Below, one piece after another: positions 9,067 through 17,284 of a stretch of 25,749 nucleotides of DNA. Source of the stretch: a virus. The stretch covers positions 1 to 25,749 of IMG/VR virus record IMGVR_UViG_3300027841_000013; one strand, 5' to 3'. The notes beneath the pieces were generated by a model. The model saw nothing but the letters and a program-made list of their open reading frames with translations, did not search any database and was not told where the DNA came from. A program made the position numbers and the translations under genes. Numbering within the stretch: position 1 is the first letter of the stretch; each line of letters begins with the position of its first letter.

Positions 9067-9312
9067 TTATGATTGGTCTGGGGTGGCGTATGTCAGAACG
9101 TACCGGTCGCCCCACGCGGTGGAATATCCCGTTGAGCCGAAACAATACAGCGCTTGTTTTGTGGATATCTCAACTTGCACGACACACCACGCCCCGGCTG
9201 GAGAAACCAGACCGATATAATGATAAGTCCCGGTGTTTTCGTAGTCGGTGTACAGCAGCGAATTTAGAATATCGTTCGGCCGTAACCGATCAATAAACTC
9301 CGCGTAACTCAT
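9067..9312 (-). CDS. Hypothetical phage protein
   Basis: An 81-residue protein rich in aromatic residues and beta strands (TYHYIGLVSPAGAWCVVQVEIS). The ATG overlaps the stop of the upstream gene, so it is translationally coupled in the structural operon. Length and gene order suggest a minor virion component; no family recognised. Confidence 0.58.
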   Translation of the reverse strand: MSYAEFIDRLRPNDILNSLLYTDYENTGTYHYIGLVSPAGAWCVVQVEISTKQALYCFGSTGYSTAWGDRYVLTYATPDQS

Positions 9313-9713
9313 TAGTCGATCTTCCGGAGAGTGAGCGTAATGCAGTAGTTGTTAGTCGCGGTCGTCCCGGCGGTCGTGAACATGATATCCCCGGTGTCTC
9401 CGGCGGCGGTAATCTGCATCCCACCAAAAGCGGAAAAGTCGAAAGACCCGCAACCTGGGGCCAGAACAAGCGCATTGACGTCTGTGGTATGGTCAAAACT
9501 GATCTTGACGGACGTGTAACCGCCGATGCACCACTGAACCTTCTCAATGGCCAACATGGACGGCTCGGTCCCGTCCGGCCCGGTCAACGTTGATTTGTCG
9601 ACCTTGACAACGTTAGTTTCGGCTGTATCCACATAGATATTCAGGAACGTGGCCGCGTAGTATTTTTTCGGGTCTTGTGTCTGGTGGACGTGTGTTGCAA
9701 CGGTAGCGGCCAT
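9312..9713 (-). CDS. Hypothetical structural protein (beta-rich)
   Basis: A 133-residue protein composed largely of beta strands (KYYAATFLNIYVDTAETNVV, YTSVKISFDHTTDVNALVLA, TNNYCITLTLRKID). A decoration or cement-like role is plausible for such proteins near the capsid genes, but this is inference. The start is directly preceded by the stop of the 9714-9983 gene, and its own stop overlaps the next ATG. Confidence 0.58.
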   Translation of the reverse strand: MAATVATHVHQTQDPKKYYAATFLNIYVDTAETNVVKVDKSTLTGPDGTEPSMLAIEKVQWCIGGYTSVKISFDHTTDVNALVLAPGCGSFDFSAFGGMQITAAGDTGDIMFTTAGTTATNNYCITLTLRKID

Positions 9714-9983
9714 TTATGCCCCCTGCATCATGGTTGGATAGACGCTCGACATGTTAATGTCCGGGTCGTCAATTGTGAGTTGTTCGAGTTCCAGAACGGT
9801 CACGGTTTTCGGCATCCCATCTTCACCGGTTTTGCTTTCGATTTCGACAACTTTTGCCGTGGCCGTTAACCGGAACGCCGCGCCAGGCTGTGCCCGTTCG
9901 AGTTTTTGCAGTTTCGACGCCCTGGCGTCAAGCTCAAGACGCGGCTTTTGCTCAAGCGATTCGTCCATGTTATACAGGTCCAC
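9714..9983 (-). CDS. Hypothetical phage protein
   Basis: An 89-residue protein. The first half is charged and helical (DESLEQKPRLELDARASKLQ), the second half has strands (FRLTATAKVVEIESK, VTVLELEQLTIDDPDINMSS). GGGAGG lies before the ATG at 9983. It is embedded in the late operon with no gap to its downstream neighbour. No function can be assigned. Confidence 0.57.
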   Translation of the reverse strand: MDLYNMDESLEQKPRLELDARASKLQKLERAQPGAAFRLTATAKVVEIESKTGEDGMPKTVTVLELEQLTIDDPDINMSSVYPTMMQGA

Positions 9984-9994
9984 GGCGGCCTCCC

Positions 9995-10270
9995 TTATTT
10001 CGCTTCGATTTCTTGCAGCATGGCGGCGAGTTTGTCCCGTCCGGTGCGCGGAGCCGACTTAACGCCGTATTCCGCCAGTTTTCCCCTCAGATATTCCGAG
10101 TCTTTGCCGGGATAAAGCTCTTCCGGCTTCGGCTCTTCGATGATTTCGACCTGTTCGATCTCTTCGAGGATCTCTAGGTACCTGGCGCTCGGCCCGTTGT
10201 AAATGAACACGTCGCCGGGATAACGTAGCGAACCGTCCACAAAGCATTTCTCTTTGGCGCGTACTTTCAT
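9995..10270 (-). CDS. Hypothetical head-region protein
   Basis: A 91-residue protein opening MKVRAKEKCFVDGSLRYPGD with an acidic middle (EILEEIEQVEIIEEPKPEEL). The first 30 residues resemble the small beta-barrel 'xxGxxRxPGDVF' segment seen in several short phage head proteins, while the C-terminal half (YLRGKLAEYGVKSAPRTGRD) resembles a SAP/HeH-like helical element. These likenesses are weak. The gene follows a strong hairpin after the capsid gene group. Confidence 0.57.
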   Translation of the reverse strand: MKVRAKEKCFVDGSLRYPGDVFIYNGPSARYLEILEEIEQVEIIEEPKPEELYPGKDSEYLRGKLAEYGVKSAPRTGRDKLAAMLQEIEAK

Positions 10271-10288
10271 ATCTCACCCATGTGGTTA

Positions 10289-10312
10289 GGGGGAGAGCCG
10301 AAGCTCTCCCCC
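10289..10312 (-). terminator. Strong hairpin with UUCG loop after the capsid genes (partial terminator or mRNA stabiliser)
   Basis: Read on the minus strand, GGGGGAGAGC-TTCG-GCTCTCCCCC is a perfect 10-bp stem with a UUCG tetraloop in the 53-base gap after the Bbp16-like gene. It is followed by TAACCACA rather than a T-run, so full intrinsic termination is unlikely. Such hairpins after capsid genes often attenuate read-through or protect the 3' end of abundant capsid mRNA. Confidence 0.6.
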
Positions 10313-10323
10313 ATTGTCAGTTG

Positions 10324-10773
10324 TTACAGCGCGTCAGGAAGAGCGGTCCATCCGTGAGGATCAAGGGTCAGACCGGCGGTAATCATGCCGGTGTCGAAAC
10401 CAGCGGTCGCCACCACGAAGTTGATCCCGAGATACCGTTCGTAGTTGGCTTTGACCGGAAGTTGCCAAACGAATTTGGTTCCGAGTGCCAGAGCCGCCTT
10501 GAGAATCGTCCCGGACGAAAGATGAATCGTCGAGGTGGAGGCGTGAATGCTGGCCGAGTCGTCGGACACAAGGCGGATATCCAAGGTCGCCGAGTCTCCG
10601 CCGTCGGTGAAAGCCTCAGTGACAACGGCATACAGATACACGGGTTGCCCGTTGCCAATGTCTTGCAGCGTCGGGGAGCTGCCAAGGTCGATCTGGTTGG
10701 TAGCCAGGTAAGTCCCGGCCTCTTGGTCGAGGTCGTAGCTTTCGCAAAACTCAAGTCGTTCGTCGAGAATCAT
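10324..10773 (-). CDS. Bbp16-like capsid protein
   Basis: A 149-residue protein resembling the Bbp16 family of BPP-1-like phages, thought to be a capsid decoration or stabilising protein. Typical elements are the opening MILDERLEFCESYDLDQEAG, the central QPVYLYAVVTEAFTDGGDSA strand region and the late YERYLGINFVVATAGFDTGM followed by LTLDPHGW. It lies directly after the major capsid gene, the place this family normally occupies. The ATG has GGAG upstream in the 13-base gap. Its mRNA ends in a strong UUCG hairpin. Confidence 0.75.
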   Translation of the reverse strand: MILDERLEFCESYDLDQEAGTYLATNQIDLGSSPTLQDIGNGQPVYLYAVVTEAFTDGGDSATLDIRLVSDDSASIHASTSTIHLSSGTILKAALALGTKFVWQLPVKANYERYLGINFVVATAGFDTGMITAGLTLDPHGWTALPDAL

Positions 10774-10786
10774 GGCTCATATCTCC

Positions 10787-11788
10787 TTAGGAAATGGCGG
10801 TTTCGGTGTTAAGGATGGCGTCACAGCGCTTGACCGGTACGCCGTCGAAGGTCAGAACGTGTTTCCCGGCGACTTGATCCATGGTAAGGGTCGAGGACGC
10901 CACCTTGTTGGCAATCTGCCGACGAAGGAACGACTTGATCGTCCGGTTGCAGTAGAACACGGGACGTCCCATTTTCATTGACGGCAGAAGTTCGAGAGCC
11001 TGGGCCATGAGGTCGATGAGGTCGTCGCCGCTGGCCGCGTTCTTGGTCAGGTCGGAAACTTCAATGTTCGGGATACGGACGATGTACCGCCAGTCGCGGA
11101 CGGTCAGGCCGCAATCCCAGCGGTAATGTGTCCGGTAGGCTTCATATCGCCCGCCGTTCGAACCGTTGGCGTCTTCGATGGTAACTTGGCCCTTGTCGGT
11201 CATTTGCAGACCGGCCCTGGAACCCTTCGGGTAGATGCCGTGGACGGTATTGGGGCCCCAACAAACCAGCCAAATGCTGGTATTGTCGGTGTCGTTCGAG
11301 CTGCCCTTGATAACGTTCGAACCGTTCTCGGCGGTGGTGAGGTTGAAGCGAGGGGCAAGTCCGGTGAATCGCTCGGGATAGGTCGCTTCGTCGCCGTAAA
11401 ACAGAGTAGTGGCGAGGGCCTGGTTCATCCCCTCAATGTGAGCGCGGTCTTCGGACAGGCGGAAAGCGGCGGCGTTCCCATTGAGATCGGCCAGGGCCTT
11501 GTCAACTTCGGCGTATGCTTCCAACATGCCACAGTTGTCAGTTACTTGCAAAGTGCGGGATTTGGTCGGCTGTACGCCGCCATAGAGTTTCCGCCACGTC
11601 GGTTCGGGCAATCCGGAGCGGATGGTAGTGCGGTGACCGGTGGCAAGGTTACCCTCAATCCAAGTCATGTCCTCAAGGACTTCGTTGGTTTCGGTCAACA
11701 GTTCGGCAATCATGTCGATTTTGCCGTTGGGGTCGAGTCGCTTGCTTACATCAAGCAAGGTCGGATTGGTAACTGCAAGAGCTCCCAT
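10787..11788 (-). CDS. Major capsid protein
   Basis: A 333-residue protein resembling the BPP-1-like major capsid family (HK97 fold expected). Recognisable segments are the opening NPTLLDVSKRLDPNGKIDMI, the MTWIEGNLATGHRTTIRSGLP block (residues about 41-60) and WRKLYGGVQPTKSRTLQVTD. It lies between the scaffold and the Bbp16-like gene, as expected. AAGGAG lies six bases before ATG at 11788. The 83-base leader contains a small GNRA-type hairpin (11811-11824, CCGCC-GTGA-GGCGG on the minus strand), which may stabilise this abundant message. Confidence 0.88.
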   Translation of the reverse strand: MGALAVTNPTLLDVSKRLDPNGKIDMIAELLTETNEVLEDMTWIEGNLATGHRTTIRSGLPEPTWRKLYGGVQPTKSRTLQVTDNCGMLEAYAEVDKALADLNGNAAAFRLSEDRAHIEGMNQALATTLFYGDEATYPERFTGLAPRFNLTTAENGSNVIKGSSNDTDNTSIWLVCWGPNTVHGIYPKGSRAGLQMTDKGQVTIEDANGSNGGRYEAYRTHYRWDCGLTVRDWRYIVRIPNIEVSDLTKNAASGDDLIDLMAQALELLPSMKMGRPVFYCNRTIKSFLRRQIANKVASSTLTMDQVAGKHVLTFDGVPVKRCDAILNTETAIS

Positions 11789-11871
11789 GGTGTGTTCTCC
11801 TTTTTACGTGCCGCCTCACGGCGGGAAGTTTATTGTTACGGGCCTGTCTCACGACGGTCCTTGGTGCGTTG

Positions 11872-12465
11872 TTACATCTTGTCGTAAAGCGTATTTAGCA
11901 TCTTCTGTTCACTGGGGACGTTCCCGGTTGTCCCCTCGTGAAACTGTCCCTCAGAAAATCGCTTGCCCAGTTCGGCCAGAGCTTTGATTACTGCCGGGTT
12001 ATTGCCCAACATCGGATCATCGGCAATCATTTTGCCGCCGTCGCTGAGGTTTTTGAGCGCGACCTTGGCCAAGCCGACTTCGGCCAGTGGAATCTTGGCG
12101 GCTTCCGCCCTCATGTTCGTCCAGAACTCTTGGACGGCTTTTTGTTGGTCGGCCTGAACCTTGGCGTAAACATCAACCAGCTTTTGGGCCTGTTCTTGCG
12201 TAAGGTTCAGTTCTTTGAAGATCGGCGTTGCCGCTTCGATCACGGCGGCGTCTTGTTCGATTCCCTCCGGCATAGTGAATGCTTCGTAGGTCTCCGGAGC
12301 GCCGGTCTTCTCTTCGTTTTCCTTCTGTTCGGTTGTTCCTTCGGTGGTCGCTTCGCCCTGGGTGGTTCCCTGCTGTTCGTCGGTTGCCGTTGCCAGGACT
12401 GTTTCGACCGTTTCCGTCCCCGCCGATTCGGTGGAGTTCTGCACGTTGGTCGCGTCTTCGGTCAT
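11872..12465 (-). CDS. Putative scaffolding (capsid assembly) protein
   Basis: A 197-residue acidic protein. Residues 1-60 are low complexity (Thr, Glu, Gln), followed by a helical region containing FKELNLTQEQAQKLVDVYAK, a motif common in phage scaffolding proteins of podoviruses. The C-terminus (PSEQKMLNTLYDKM) is short and basic-acidic mixed, a typical coat-binding tail. It lies between the Bbp19-like gene and the major capsid gene. It should act inside the procapsid and leave on maturation. No protease motif is seen. Confidence 0.82.
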   Translation of the reverse strand: MTEDATNVQNSTESAGTETVETVLATATDEQQGTTQGEATTEGTTEQKENEEKTGAPETYEAFTMPEGIEQDAAVIEAATPIFKELNLTQEQAQKLVDVYAKVQADQQKAVQEFWTNMRAEAAKIPLAEVGLAKVALKNLSDGGKMIADDPMLGNNPAVIKALAELGKRFSEGQFHEGTTGNVPSEQKMLNTLYDKM

Positions 12466-12737
12466 GTCGTTTGTCCTTTGATAGAGTTTTCTTTTTGCGC
12501 CTTCCAGAACAATTCCGGGCAGGCTTCCATTACATCTGCGTAAAACCCAAGGGTTAATTCACGCTTACCCTCGTTGTAAAACGTGCTCGAATTGCCGGTG
12601 AAACACTTTCTGAAAATGTTTCCAGCCTCAAGAAATCGCCACATGAATCGGCGACCTTCCACCGTGGCCATGACGGCGCGAATATCGTCAAGCTCAATTT
12701 GGCGCTCAATGGCCTGAACCTTTTCGCGGTCTGTCAT
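12462..12737 (-). CDS. Bbp19-like phage protein
   Basis: A 91-residue protein containing the hallmark of the Bbp19 family: a GRRFMWRFLEAGNIFRKCFT segment, then GNSSTFYNEGKRELTLGFYA and DVMEACPELF. The biochemical role of the family is unknown; it is linked to the head genes of BPP-1-like and related podoviruses. The stop overlaps the scaffold start by 4 bases. AGGGA precedes ATG at 12737. Confidence 0.83.
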   Translation of the reverse strand: MTDREKVQAIERQIELDDIRAVMATVEGRRFMWRFLEAGNIFRKCFTGNSSTFYNEGKRELTLGFYADVMEACPELFWKAQKENSIKGQTT

Positions 12738-12738
12738 G

Positions 12739-12927
12739 TTAATTCCCTGCTACCACGAGAACATCGCGGATCTCAACATCCTCGAAGTCAGGGTAATTGC
12801 ACACGTACATATATCCGTCGATTGTTTCTAGCTTTTGCCGATGGGTGAAACACACAACACGGTCTCCCCCGACTTCTTCCCGCTTTTTAGTGAGAAGTTC
12901 AATGTATTGGTCCAGTGTTATTGTCAT
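12739..12927 (-). CDS. Hypothetical small phage protein
   Basis: A 62-residue protein (opening MTITLDQYIELLTKKREEVG) with a helix followed by strands (RVVCFTHRQK, YMYVCNYPDF, EIRDVLVVAGN). It overlaps the portal stop by 4 bases and ends just before the Bbp19-like gene, so it belongs to the head operon. No function recognised. Confidence 0.6.
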   Translation of the reverse strand: MTITLDQYIELLTKKREEVGGDRVVCFTHRQKLETIDGYMYVCNYPDFEDVEIRDVLVVAGN

Positions 12928-14603
12928 CGCGTTGGCCTCCCAAGTAGTGCGTCAAGTGCGCTGTTACTGTCCATCGGTGCGTCGGCCATGGCCTTTACCG
13001 ATTGCGCCGCCGGCTGAATCATCGCCATTGCCGATTGTGCCATTTGCTGTTGCGCCCTGGCTTGACGTTTCGCGGCGACTTGATCGTCAGGTACCACAAG
13101 AGAAGGCGGAACCCCGGTCAAATCTGCATAAACGTCAACCGCTTGATCGAAGTCGATCTTATCAAGCACTTCCGGGTTTGCCGCCGCCAACTGACCGGCG
13201 AACCCGAAGAACTGATTTACAGATGTGGTCGCCACCATCTTCTGCGCCTGAGCCAGAATGCTGATGTATTCCACCTTGATTTCGGTCCCCTGCAATTGCT
13301 CAGGAGCGGGCGGGACCATGTTGTTTTCAAGCATCAGCTCAAATGCACGGTCAATCAGCGGGTCAAGTAGTTCAGCGTGAAGCCGCTCAAGCACCGGCCC
13401 AAGCATAATCAACTTCTCTTCGTGTCGTTCTGCGATCTCGGTGGCCGTAATACCGGAGCGTAGCGGCTGGTTCGCCAGCATAAGAAACAGGTCGTTGTAA
13501 AAACCCGTCCGGATTTGCAGCCTTGTCGCGTCGATCTTAAATTCAAGCGCCTGGAAGTCGGGGCGCATTTCGTACAGTGGCCGAAGTCCCTGCGTTCCGG
13601 TCATCTCGTCAATGGCCGTCACGCCTCCGGGCATGGTGTTGATAATGGTCTGTTTGAGGTCTGACGGCCCGACAAGCGGCGGGTCCACCGACTTATCCAG
13701 GGCGATCAATCCTTTTTCCTGCATCTTTTGCAACATCTTGACATTGCCAAGAGTCACATGACCGGGGCCGACGCCGTATGCTTTGTTGCTGATTACATCC
13801 CAGCGCGGGGCCACAACCGGAAAGGATTTGAATCCGGAAATGTCCAGCACCTTGTCTTCGCGGCTTGAGCACTCGAAATACACGCTTCGGAACGGACGAC
13901 CTAGAAAATCCTTTGCCTTAACGCGGTCATCGTTCGGTTCAACCAGCCATGCGATTTTAAACAGCGTCTCGCTTTGCCCGTTTTCGTAAGCGTTGATTAC
14001 CTGTTCCGATACGTTGTCACGGCCAAACCGTTCGACCAACTGTCGAGCGTTCATGTAACAATAGGTCAAGAAAGTGTTGGGACGAAGCTCCGCGCTCAAT
14101 CCGATACGATATTCCCCCACGGTGAACGGGCGAACGCGCAAAAGTGTGTCGAATTGAAACAGCATGGCCATGGCCGCCGTGCCAAAACCGCCCAACTCTT
14201 TGTATGTGTGATGCAAGCCCTGGTATACGTTCGACCGGCTGAACACATACCGCATCTCGTTTTCGACGGTATGAAGCCATTGCTTAATTTCTGGGTCTTC
14301 GGACATTTCCCCGTTTGACAATCCCAACCGGAACCACGGTCGCGCTGGGGAGGTCAATCCGCTCTGCATCCCGGCGGCTAGCACCTCAATCGCATACGTC
14401 GCCGTTGAATCGATGATGCTTAAATCCTTGCGGTCGTAGTCTTCAAGGTCGCTGCTGGCGTCGGTTGCGCTCAGGCCGATACCTGACCACGGCAAGATGT
14501 ACTCTTGCAGGTCGCGGTATGCCGGCCGCGTCTGTTCGAAAACATCGTCAAGTTGCTTCGCGACTTCAAGCAGGTGTTTCCGTATTTCCGGGATGTTCGC
14601 CAT
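12924..14603 (-). CDS. Portal protein (head-tail connector family)
   Basis: A 559-residue portal of the podovirus head-to-tail connector type. Family features are the opening YRDLQEYILPWSGIGL, the IIDSTATYAIEVLAAGMQSGL segment and the following TSPARPWFRLGLS (residues about 63-95), and the FGTAAMAMLFQFD motif. Near the C-terminus is a Gln/Ala-rich stretch (VAAKRQARAQQQMAQSAMAM). Twelve copies should form the ring through which DNA is packaged and ejected. It follows two small genes after TerL and precedes the Bbp19-like and scaffold genes, a standard order. Confidence 0.93.
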   Translation of the reverse strand: MANIPEIRKHLLEVAKQLDDVFEQTRPAYRDLQEYILPWSGIGLSATDASSDLEDYDRKDLSIIDSTATYAIEVLAAGMQSGLTSPARPWFRLGLSNGEMSEDPEIKQWLHTVENEMRYVFSRSNVYQGLHHTYKELGGFGTAAMAMLFQFDTLLRVRPFTVGEYRIGLSAELRPNTFLTYCYMNARQLVERFGRDNVSEQVINAYENGQSETLFKIAWLVEPNDDRVKAKDFLGRPFRSVYFECSSREDKVLDISGFKSFPVVAPRWDVISNKAYGVGPGHVTLGNVKMLQKMQEKGLIALDKSVDPPLVGPSDLKQTIINTMPGGVTAIDEMTGTQGLRPLYEMRPDFQALEFKIDATRLQIRTGFYNDLFLMLANQPLRSGITATEIAERHEEKLIMLGPVLERLHAELLDPLIDRAFELMLENNMVPPAPEQLQGTEIKVEYISILAQAQKMVATTSVNQFFGFAGQLAAANPEVLDKIDFDQAVDVYADLTGVPPSLVVPDDQVAAKRQARAQQQMAQSAMAMIQPAAQSVKAMADAPMDSNSALDALLGRPTR

Positions 14604-14604
14604 G

Positions 14605-14814
14605 TTATTGTCCTAATAGGGTTTTCTGCTGAGTTGTCGCGGTTGTCCCGCCGAGTGTTCCGCCTGTCTTGTTGGTAGATGCAATGCCAGCCAGCGCCGC
14701 CGCTCGTTTCTTGGCGTCGTCGCGGGAAATCTGCATTCCTTCGTCGGCGCGTTTCAGTGGCTCAGGAGGGGGCGGAGGCGGAGCCGGTGCTTTAGGTGAG
14801 GAGCCAGTACACAT
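14605..14814 (-). CDS. Hypothetical small proline-rich phage protein
   Basis: A 69-residue protein starting MCTGSSPKAPAPPPPPPEPL; I place the start at 14814 because GGAGG lies upstream and a longer reading would run through the upstream gene. The proline-rich N-terminus is followed by a helix (ISRDDAKKRAAALAGIAS) and a Gly/Thr-rich tail. This resembles small proteins found upstream of podovirus portal genes. Function unknown. Confidence 0.65.
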   Translation of the reverse strand: MCTGSSPKAPAPPPPPPEPLKRADEGMQISRDDAKKRAAALAGIASTNKTGGTLGGTTATTQQKTLLGQ

Positions 14815-14818
14815 GTTT

Positions 14819-15160
14819 TCAACCTCCCAATATCGTTCTTTTGTCTTCTGCGGCGATGGCGCGGAGTCTGTTGTTTCTGTTTTCGGCTTTTTGATACGCG
14901 GCCATATCGGCTTGGTATTTCGACGTTTCCGCCCGCTTTGCAGCGCCCATCTTGAGGAAGTCTGCCTTTTCAGTGAATCCTTTGCCAAGCAGGGTGTTGC
15001 TTTCACCAAATACTCCGGCCGGGTCGAGCGTTGACGGCCCCAGCGTGTTGTACGCTTTGGAGATAACACTTTTCTTGCCAAATATTCGCTCGGTAGGCTC
15101 CTGCAAGGTTCCCCACCGGAATGCTTTGGACACTGCGCTATCTGGTGATATTCCGCACAT
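14819..15160 (-). CDS. Hypothetical phage protein
   Basis: A 113-residue protein opening MCGISPDSAVSKAFRWGTLQ with a Lys/Ala/Glu-rich helical C-terminus (KRAETSKYQADMAAYQKAEN) that may form a coiled coil. It lies between TerL and a small proline-rich protein; both begin MC(T/G), a pattern common in small virion-associated proteins. Function unknown. Confidence 0.62.
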   Translation of the reverse strand: MCGISPDSAVSKAFRWGTLQEPTERIFGKKSVISKAYNTLGPSTLDPAGVFGESNTLLGKGFTEKADFLKMGAAKRAETSKYQADMAAYQKAENRNNRLRAIAAEDKRTILGG

Positions 15161-15166
15161 CGTCCC

Positions 15167-16477
15167 TCACGAAAACAGCTTGTACTTGTTGTTTGCTTGG
15201 ATCGGGAACTTATCCGCGTCCTCTCGTCTGCTCACCTTTTGCGCGAACGTCAATGCCAGCGCGTCGGCTGGGTCCGGACTGAATGCAACGCGCTTTTTAA
15301 TCTCTTCCTTTTTTTCAAGCTGCATTCTGTTCGCCGCGTCAAACGAATAGGTCGGAACCACAATCGAACTCATAAGTTCTTGATTATGTGGCAACGCTCC
15401 GCCCAATCTGAGCCATTCTGCGAGCGTGTCCCACATTTCGGCACGTTTGTTGGCGTATCGCTGGTTATCGTTCGCCCGCCCGCCGAAATTGACTTCCACA
15501 ACCCTGTGCCCAAGCTGGCGGAGTCGGTCGATAACACCCTCCCCGCGTCCGGCGTCGATGAACACACCGTCGGGCTTCCAGTCGAATATCTCTTGGGCGA
15601 CGATCCCGGCAAGAGTCATGTTGTCAAGGTCGCGGTAAATTTTCGGCTCGAAACATACAAGCCCCTGTCTGCGAATGATTACCGACCTATCGTCTCCGAA
15701 GCGGGCAACGTCAACGCCGATTACGCGCGGGGATCGGTTGTAATCCTCAAGCCTGATATTCTTTCCAGCCGCCGCCGTTACAACGTCAATCGGAATCAGC
15801 GTGTTTTCCGAAGAGGCATTGAAATCACACAGGAACTCTTGCCGATATTGCGCGTCCGACATGGTTGACTTTGCCAGGGTCAATTCCTCGTCGTCCAGCC
15901 AGTCGAGTCCGTGCTTTGTGCGTTCGACTGAGAACAAACCGGCATACCATGTCGGGTCTTCCTGTGCCTTGAAATACAGTTCCGAAAATAGGTTGAACCC
16001 TTTCGGCGTCCCAATAAACAGGCACCATCCCTTGCGGTCTGATAGCGCCGGTCGAATGATCTCGCCCCATATCGCGGGCCTCATGTCGGCCACTTCGTCG
16101 AGCACACATCCGTCCAGGTAAATACCGCGAAGAGATTCCGGGTTGTCGGCCCCGTAAACGCGGATACGAGCACCGCCAGGATATTCAATCCACAACTCTG
16201 ACTCGTTTATTTTCACCCCAGGAATAGGGAGAGAGAACTGTTTGAGATAACCCCAAGCGACGTCTTTCGCCTGGCGGAGATACGGGGCGATATATGCAAG
16301 CCTCGCGTCTCTGGTTTCGGCTGTAATCGCGGAATCAATGAGCGCATTAACGGCAAGAACTGTTTTGCCAAAACGTCGGTGACAAACGAGGACGGAAAAG
16401 CGGCGGAGATTTTCGTGGATCTCCAATTGGAACTTGTTGGGCGCGTAACCCGTGTGTATCAGGTCAACCGCTTCCAT
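15167..16477 (-). CDS. Terminase large subunit
   Basis: A 436-residue packaging motor with both expected domains. ATPase: Walker A-like CHRRFGKT (residues 32-39), Walker B VLDE (125-128) and a coupling FIGTPKG motif (154-160). Nuclease (RNase H-like): GVDVARFGDD with D256, FIDAGRG with D308, and DPADALALTF with D402/D405. It cuts and pumps phage DNA into the procapsid with the small subunit and the portal. The ATG overlaps the TerS-like gene by 14 bases. Confidence 0.96.
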   Translation of the reverse strand: MEAVDLIHTGYAPNKFQLEIHENLRRFSVLVCHRRFGKTVLAVNALIDSAITAETRDARLAYIAPYLRQAKDVAWGYLKQFSLPIPGVKINESELWIEYPGGARIRVYGADNPESLRGIYLDGCVLDEVADMRPAIWGEIIRPALSDRKGWCLFIGTPKGFNLFSELYFKAQEDPTWYAGLFSVERTKHGLDWLDDEELTLAKSTMSDAQYRQEFLCDFNASSENTLIPIDVVTAAAGKNIRLEDYNRSPRVIGVDVARFGDDRSVIIRRQGLVCFEPKIYRDLDNMTLAGIVAQEIFDWKPDGVFIDAGRGEGVIDRLRQLGHRVVEVNFGGRANDNQRYANKRAEMWDTLAEWLRLGGALPHNQELMSSIVVPTYSFDAANRMQLEKKEEIKKRVAFSPDPADALALTFAQKVSRREDADKFPIQANNKYKLFS

Positions 16478-16739
16478 CCTTTGGACTCCTCGGGATACCA
16501 GTTGCCACGCGGACCAGCTTTATTTCACCGCTGACATTGTTGTTCACGTCCTTCGGGATGATCTTCGACACAAGGCCCATGAAGGCGGCGGGGTTTTTTT
16601 TGGCTTGTTCAACCAAATAATCCGACCCGCCAACTTGGTCCAGTGCGCGGATAATCATTTCTTTGATTTCGATAGTCTGCTTAGTGACAGACCCTTTCGG
16701 CCTGCCGGGAGAGAATTTATTTCCTTTAGGAGCTGCCAC
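16464..16739 (-). CDS. Putative terminase small subunit
   Basis: A 91-residue protein with the basic opening APKGNKFSPGRPKGSVTKQT, typical of a group of small DNA-binding phage proteins placed upstream of TerL, followed by a helical middle (IEIKEMIIRALDQVGGSDYL). The start codon is GTG at 16739 with a weak GGTGA upstream. It overlaps TerL by 14 bases, supporting a TerS role in recognising the packaging site. Family resemblance and position both support this; no HTH can be delimited with certainty. Confidence 0.75.
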   Translation of the reverse strand: MAAPKGNKFSPGRPKGSVTKQTIEIKEMIIRALDQVGGSDYLVEQAKKNPAAFMGLVSKIIPKDVNNNVSGEIKLVRVATGIPRSPKDGSG

Positions 16740-16780
16740 AAATCACCAAAGTTTTGAAAAGTTTATGAATCTTGGCACGA

Positions 16781-17098
16781 TTATTTCCCAACAAAAGGGA
16801 ATTTCAGCCCAGCGCCAATCATGGCCAGCCATATCAGCCCGACCAGCGCCAAGGCGAGTAACCCTTTCCAAATGTAATTTGTTGCATCGGTATACGCTTT
16901 TGCGAGGTGAACCAGAATATTTGCATCGGCCTGGGAAACTGTTTGCAGTTTTACCCGTTCGGCCTCGGTAAATTTACAATGGTGTGCGTTGGCAATGGCC
17001 TCTGAAATGGCCTCTATATCGGCGGGAGTTAAGACAAGTTTACGTTTTTCGTGGTAATTTTGGGGATCTTGCGGGTCTTCGCCTTGAAAATATACCAT
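16781..17098 (-). CDS. Hypothetical phage membrane protein with C-terminal membrane segment
   Basis: A 105-residue protein. I choose ATG at 17098 because AGGGGG lies six bases upstream; the alternative ATG at 17104 directly abuts that G-run. The N-terminal 75 residues are soluble and helical (LTPADIEAISEAIANAHHCK). One strong membrane helix lies near the C-terminus (GLLALALVGLIWLAMIGAGL). It is the first gene of the late module on the minus strand. A lysis or membrane-anchoring role is possible but unproven. Confidence 0.68.
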   Translation of the reverse strand: MVYFQGEDPQDPQNYHEKRKLVLTPADIEAISEAIANAHHCKFTEAERVKLQTVSQADANILVHLAKAYTDATNYIWKGLLALALVGLIWLAMIGAGLKFPFVGK

Positions 17099-17212
17099 AC
17101 TCATCCCCCTTGAACATGACCGCCAAAAAAATGACGATATCAATCGGATAGCACAGTTCTTTTTTTTTTGCAAAATAAATCAAAACATTTCTCTTTTTAT
17201 TGATTATTTGTG

Positions 17213-17241
17213 TTGACAAGAAATCAAAGGGGTGATAAAGT
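17213..17241 (+). promoter_or_regulatory. Sigma70-like promoter of the plus-strand island
   Basis: TTGACA (17213-17218), 17-base spacer, TAAAGT (17236-17241). It lies 43 bases before the first plus-strand gene, in an AT-rich region. The -35 is a perfect consensus match and the -10 has the invariant T, A and T. Confidence 0.7.
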
Positions 17242-17249
17242 TAAATCAC
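17232..17249. promoter_or_regulatory. Candidate operator overlapping the -10 box
   Basis: An 18-base imperfect palindrome, GTGAT-8-ATCAC, spans the -10 element of the plus-strand promoter. A bound repressor would block RNA polymerase. The ribbon-helix-helix-like protein encoded two genes downstream is one possible ligand. This is an inference from position. Confidence 0.4.
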
Positions 17250-17284
17250 AGTGAAGGACAAACCAACAAACAAAGGAGTCAGCC

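Noticed and set aside
10321-11880. GTAACAAC at the stop codons of the scaffold and Bbp16-like genes, like the cassette R'' box
   Set aside because: No complementary GTTGTTAC partner or hairpin follows; these are core head genes in standard order.
11126-11887. 253-codon open frame on the plus strand
   Set aside because: It lies opposite the major capsid gene, has no ribosome site and its product has no recognisable pattern.
17160-17169. Run of ten Ts considered as a terminator
   Set aside because: There is no hairpin before it on the plus strand and no plus-strand gene upstream. It may belong to a weak leftward promoter (TTGCAA, 17 bases, TATCCG), which I could not support well enough to list.
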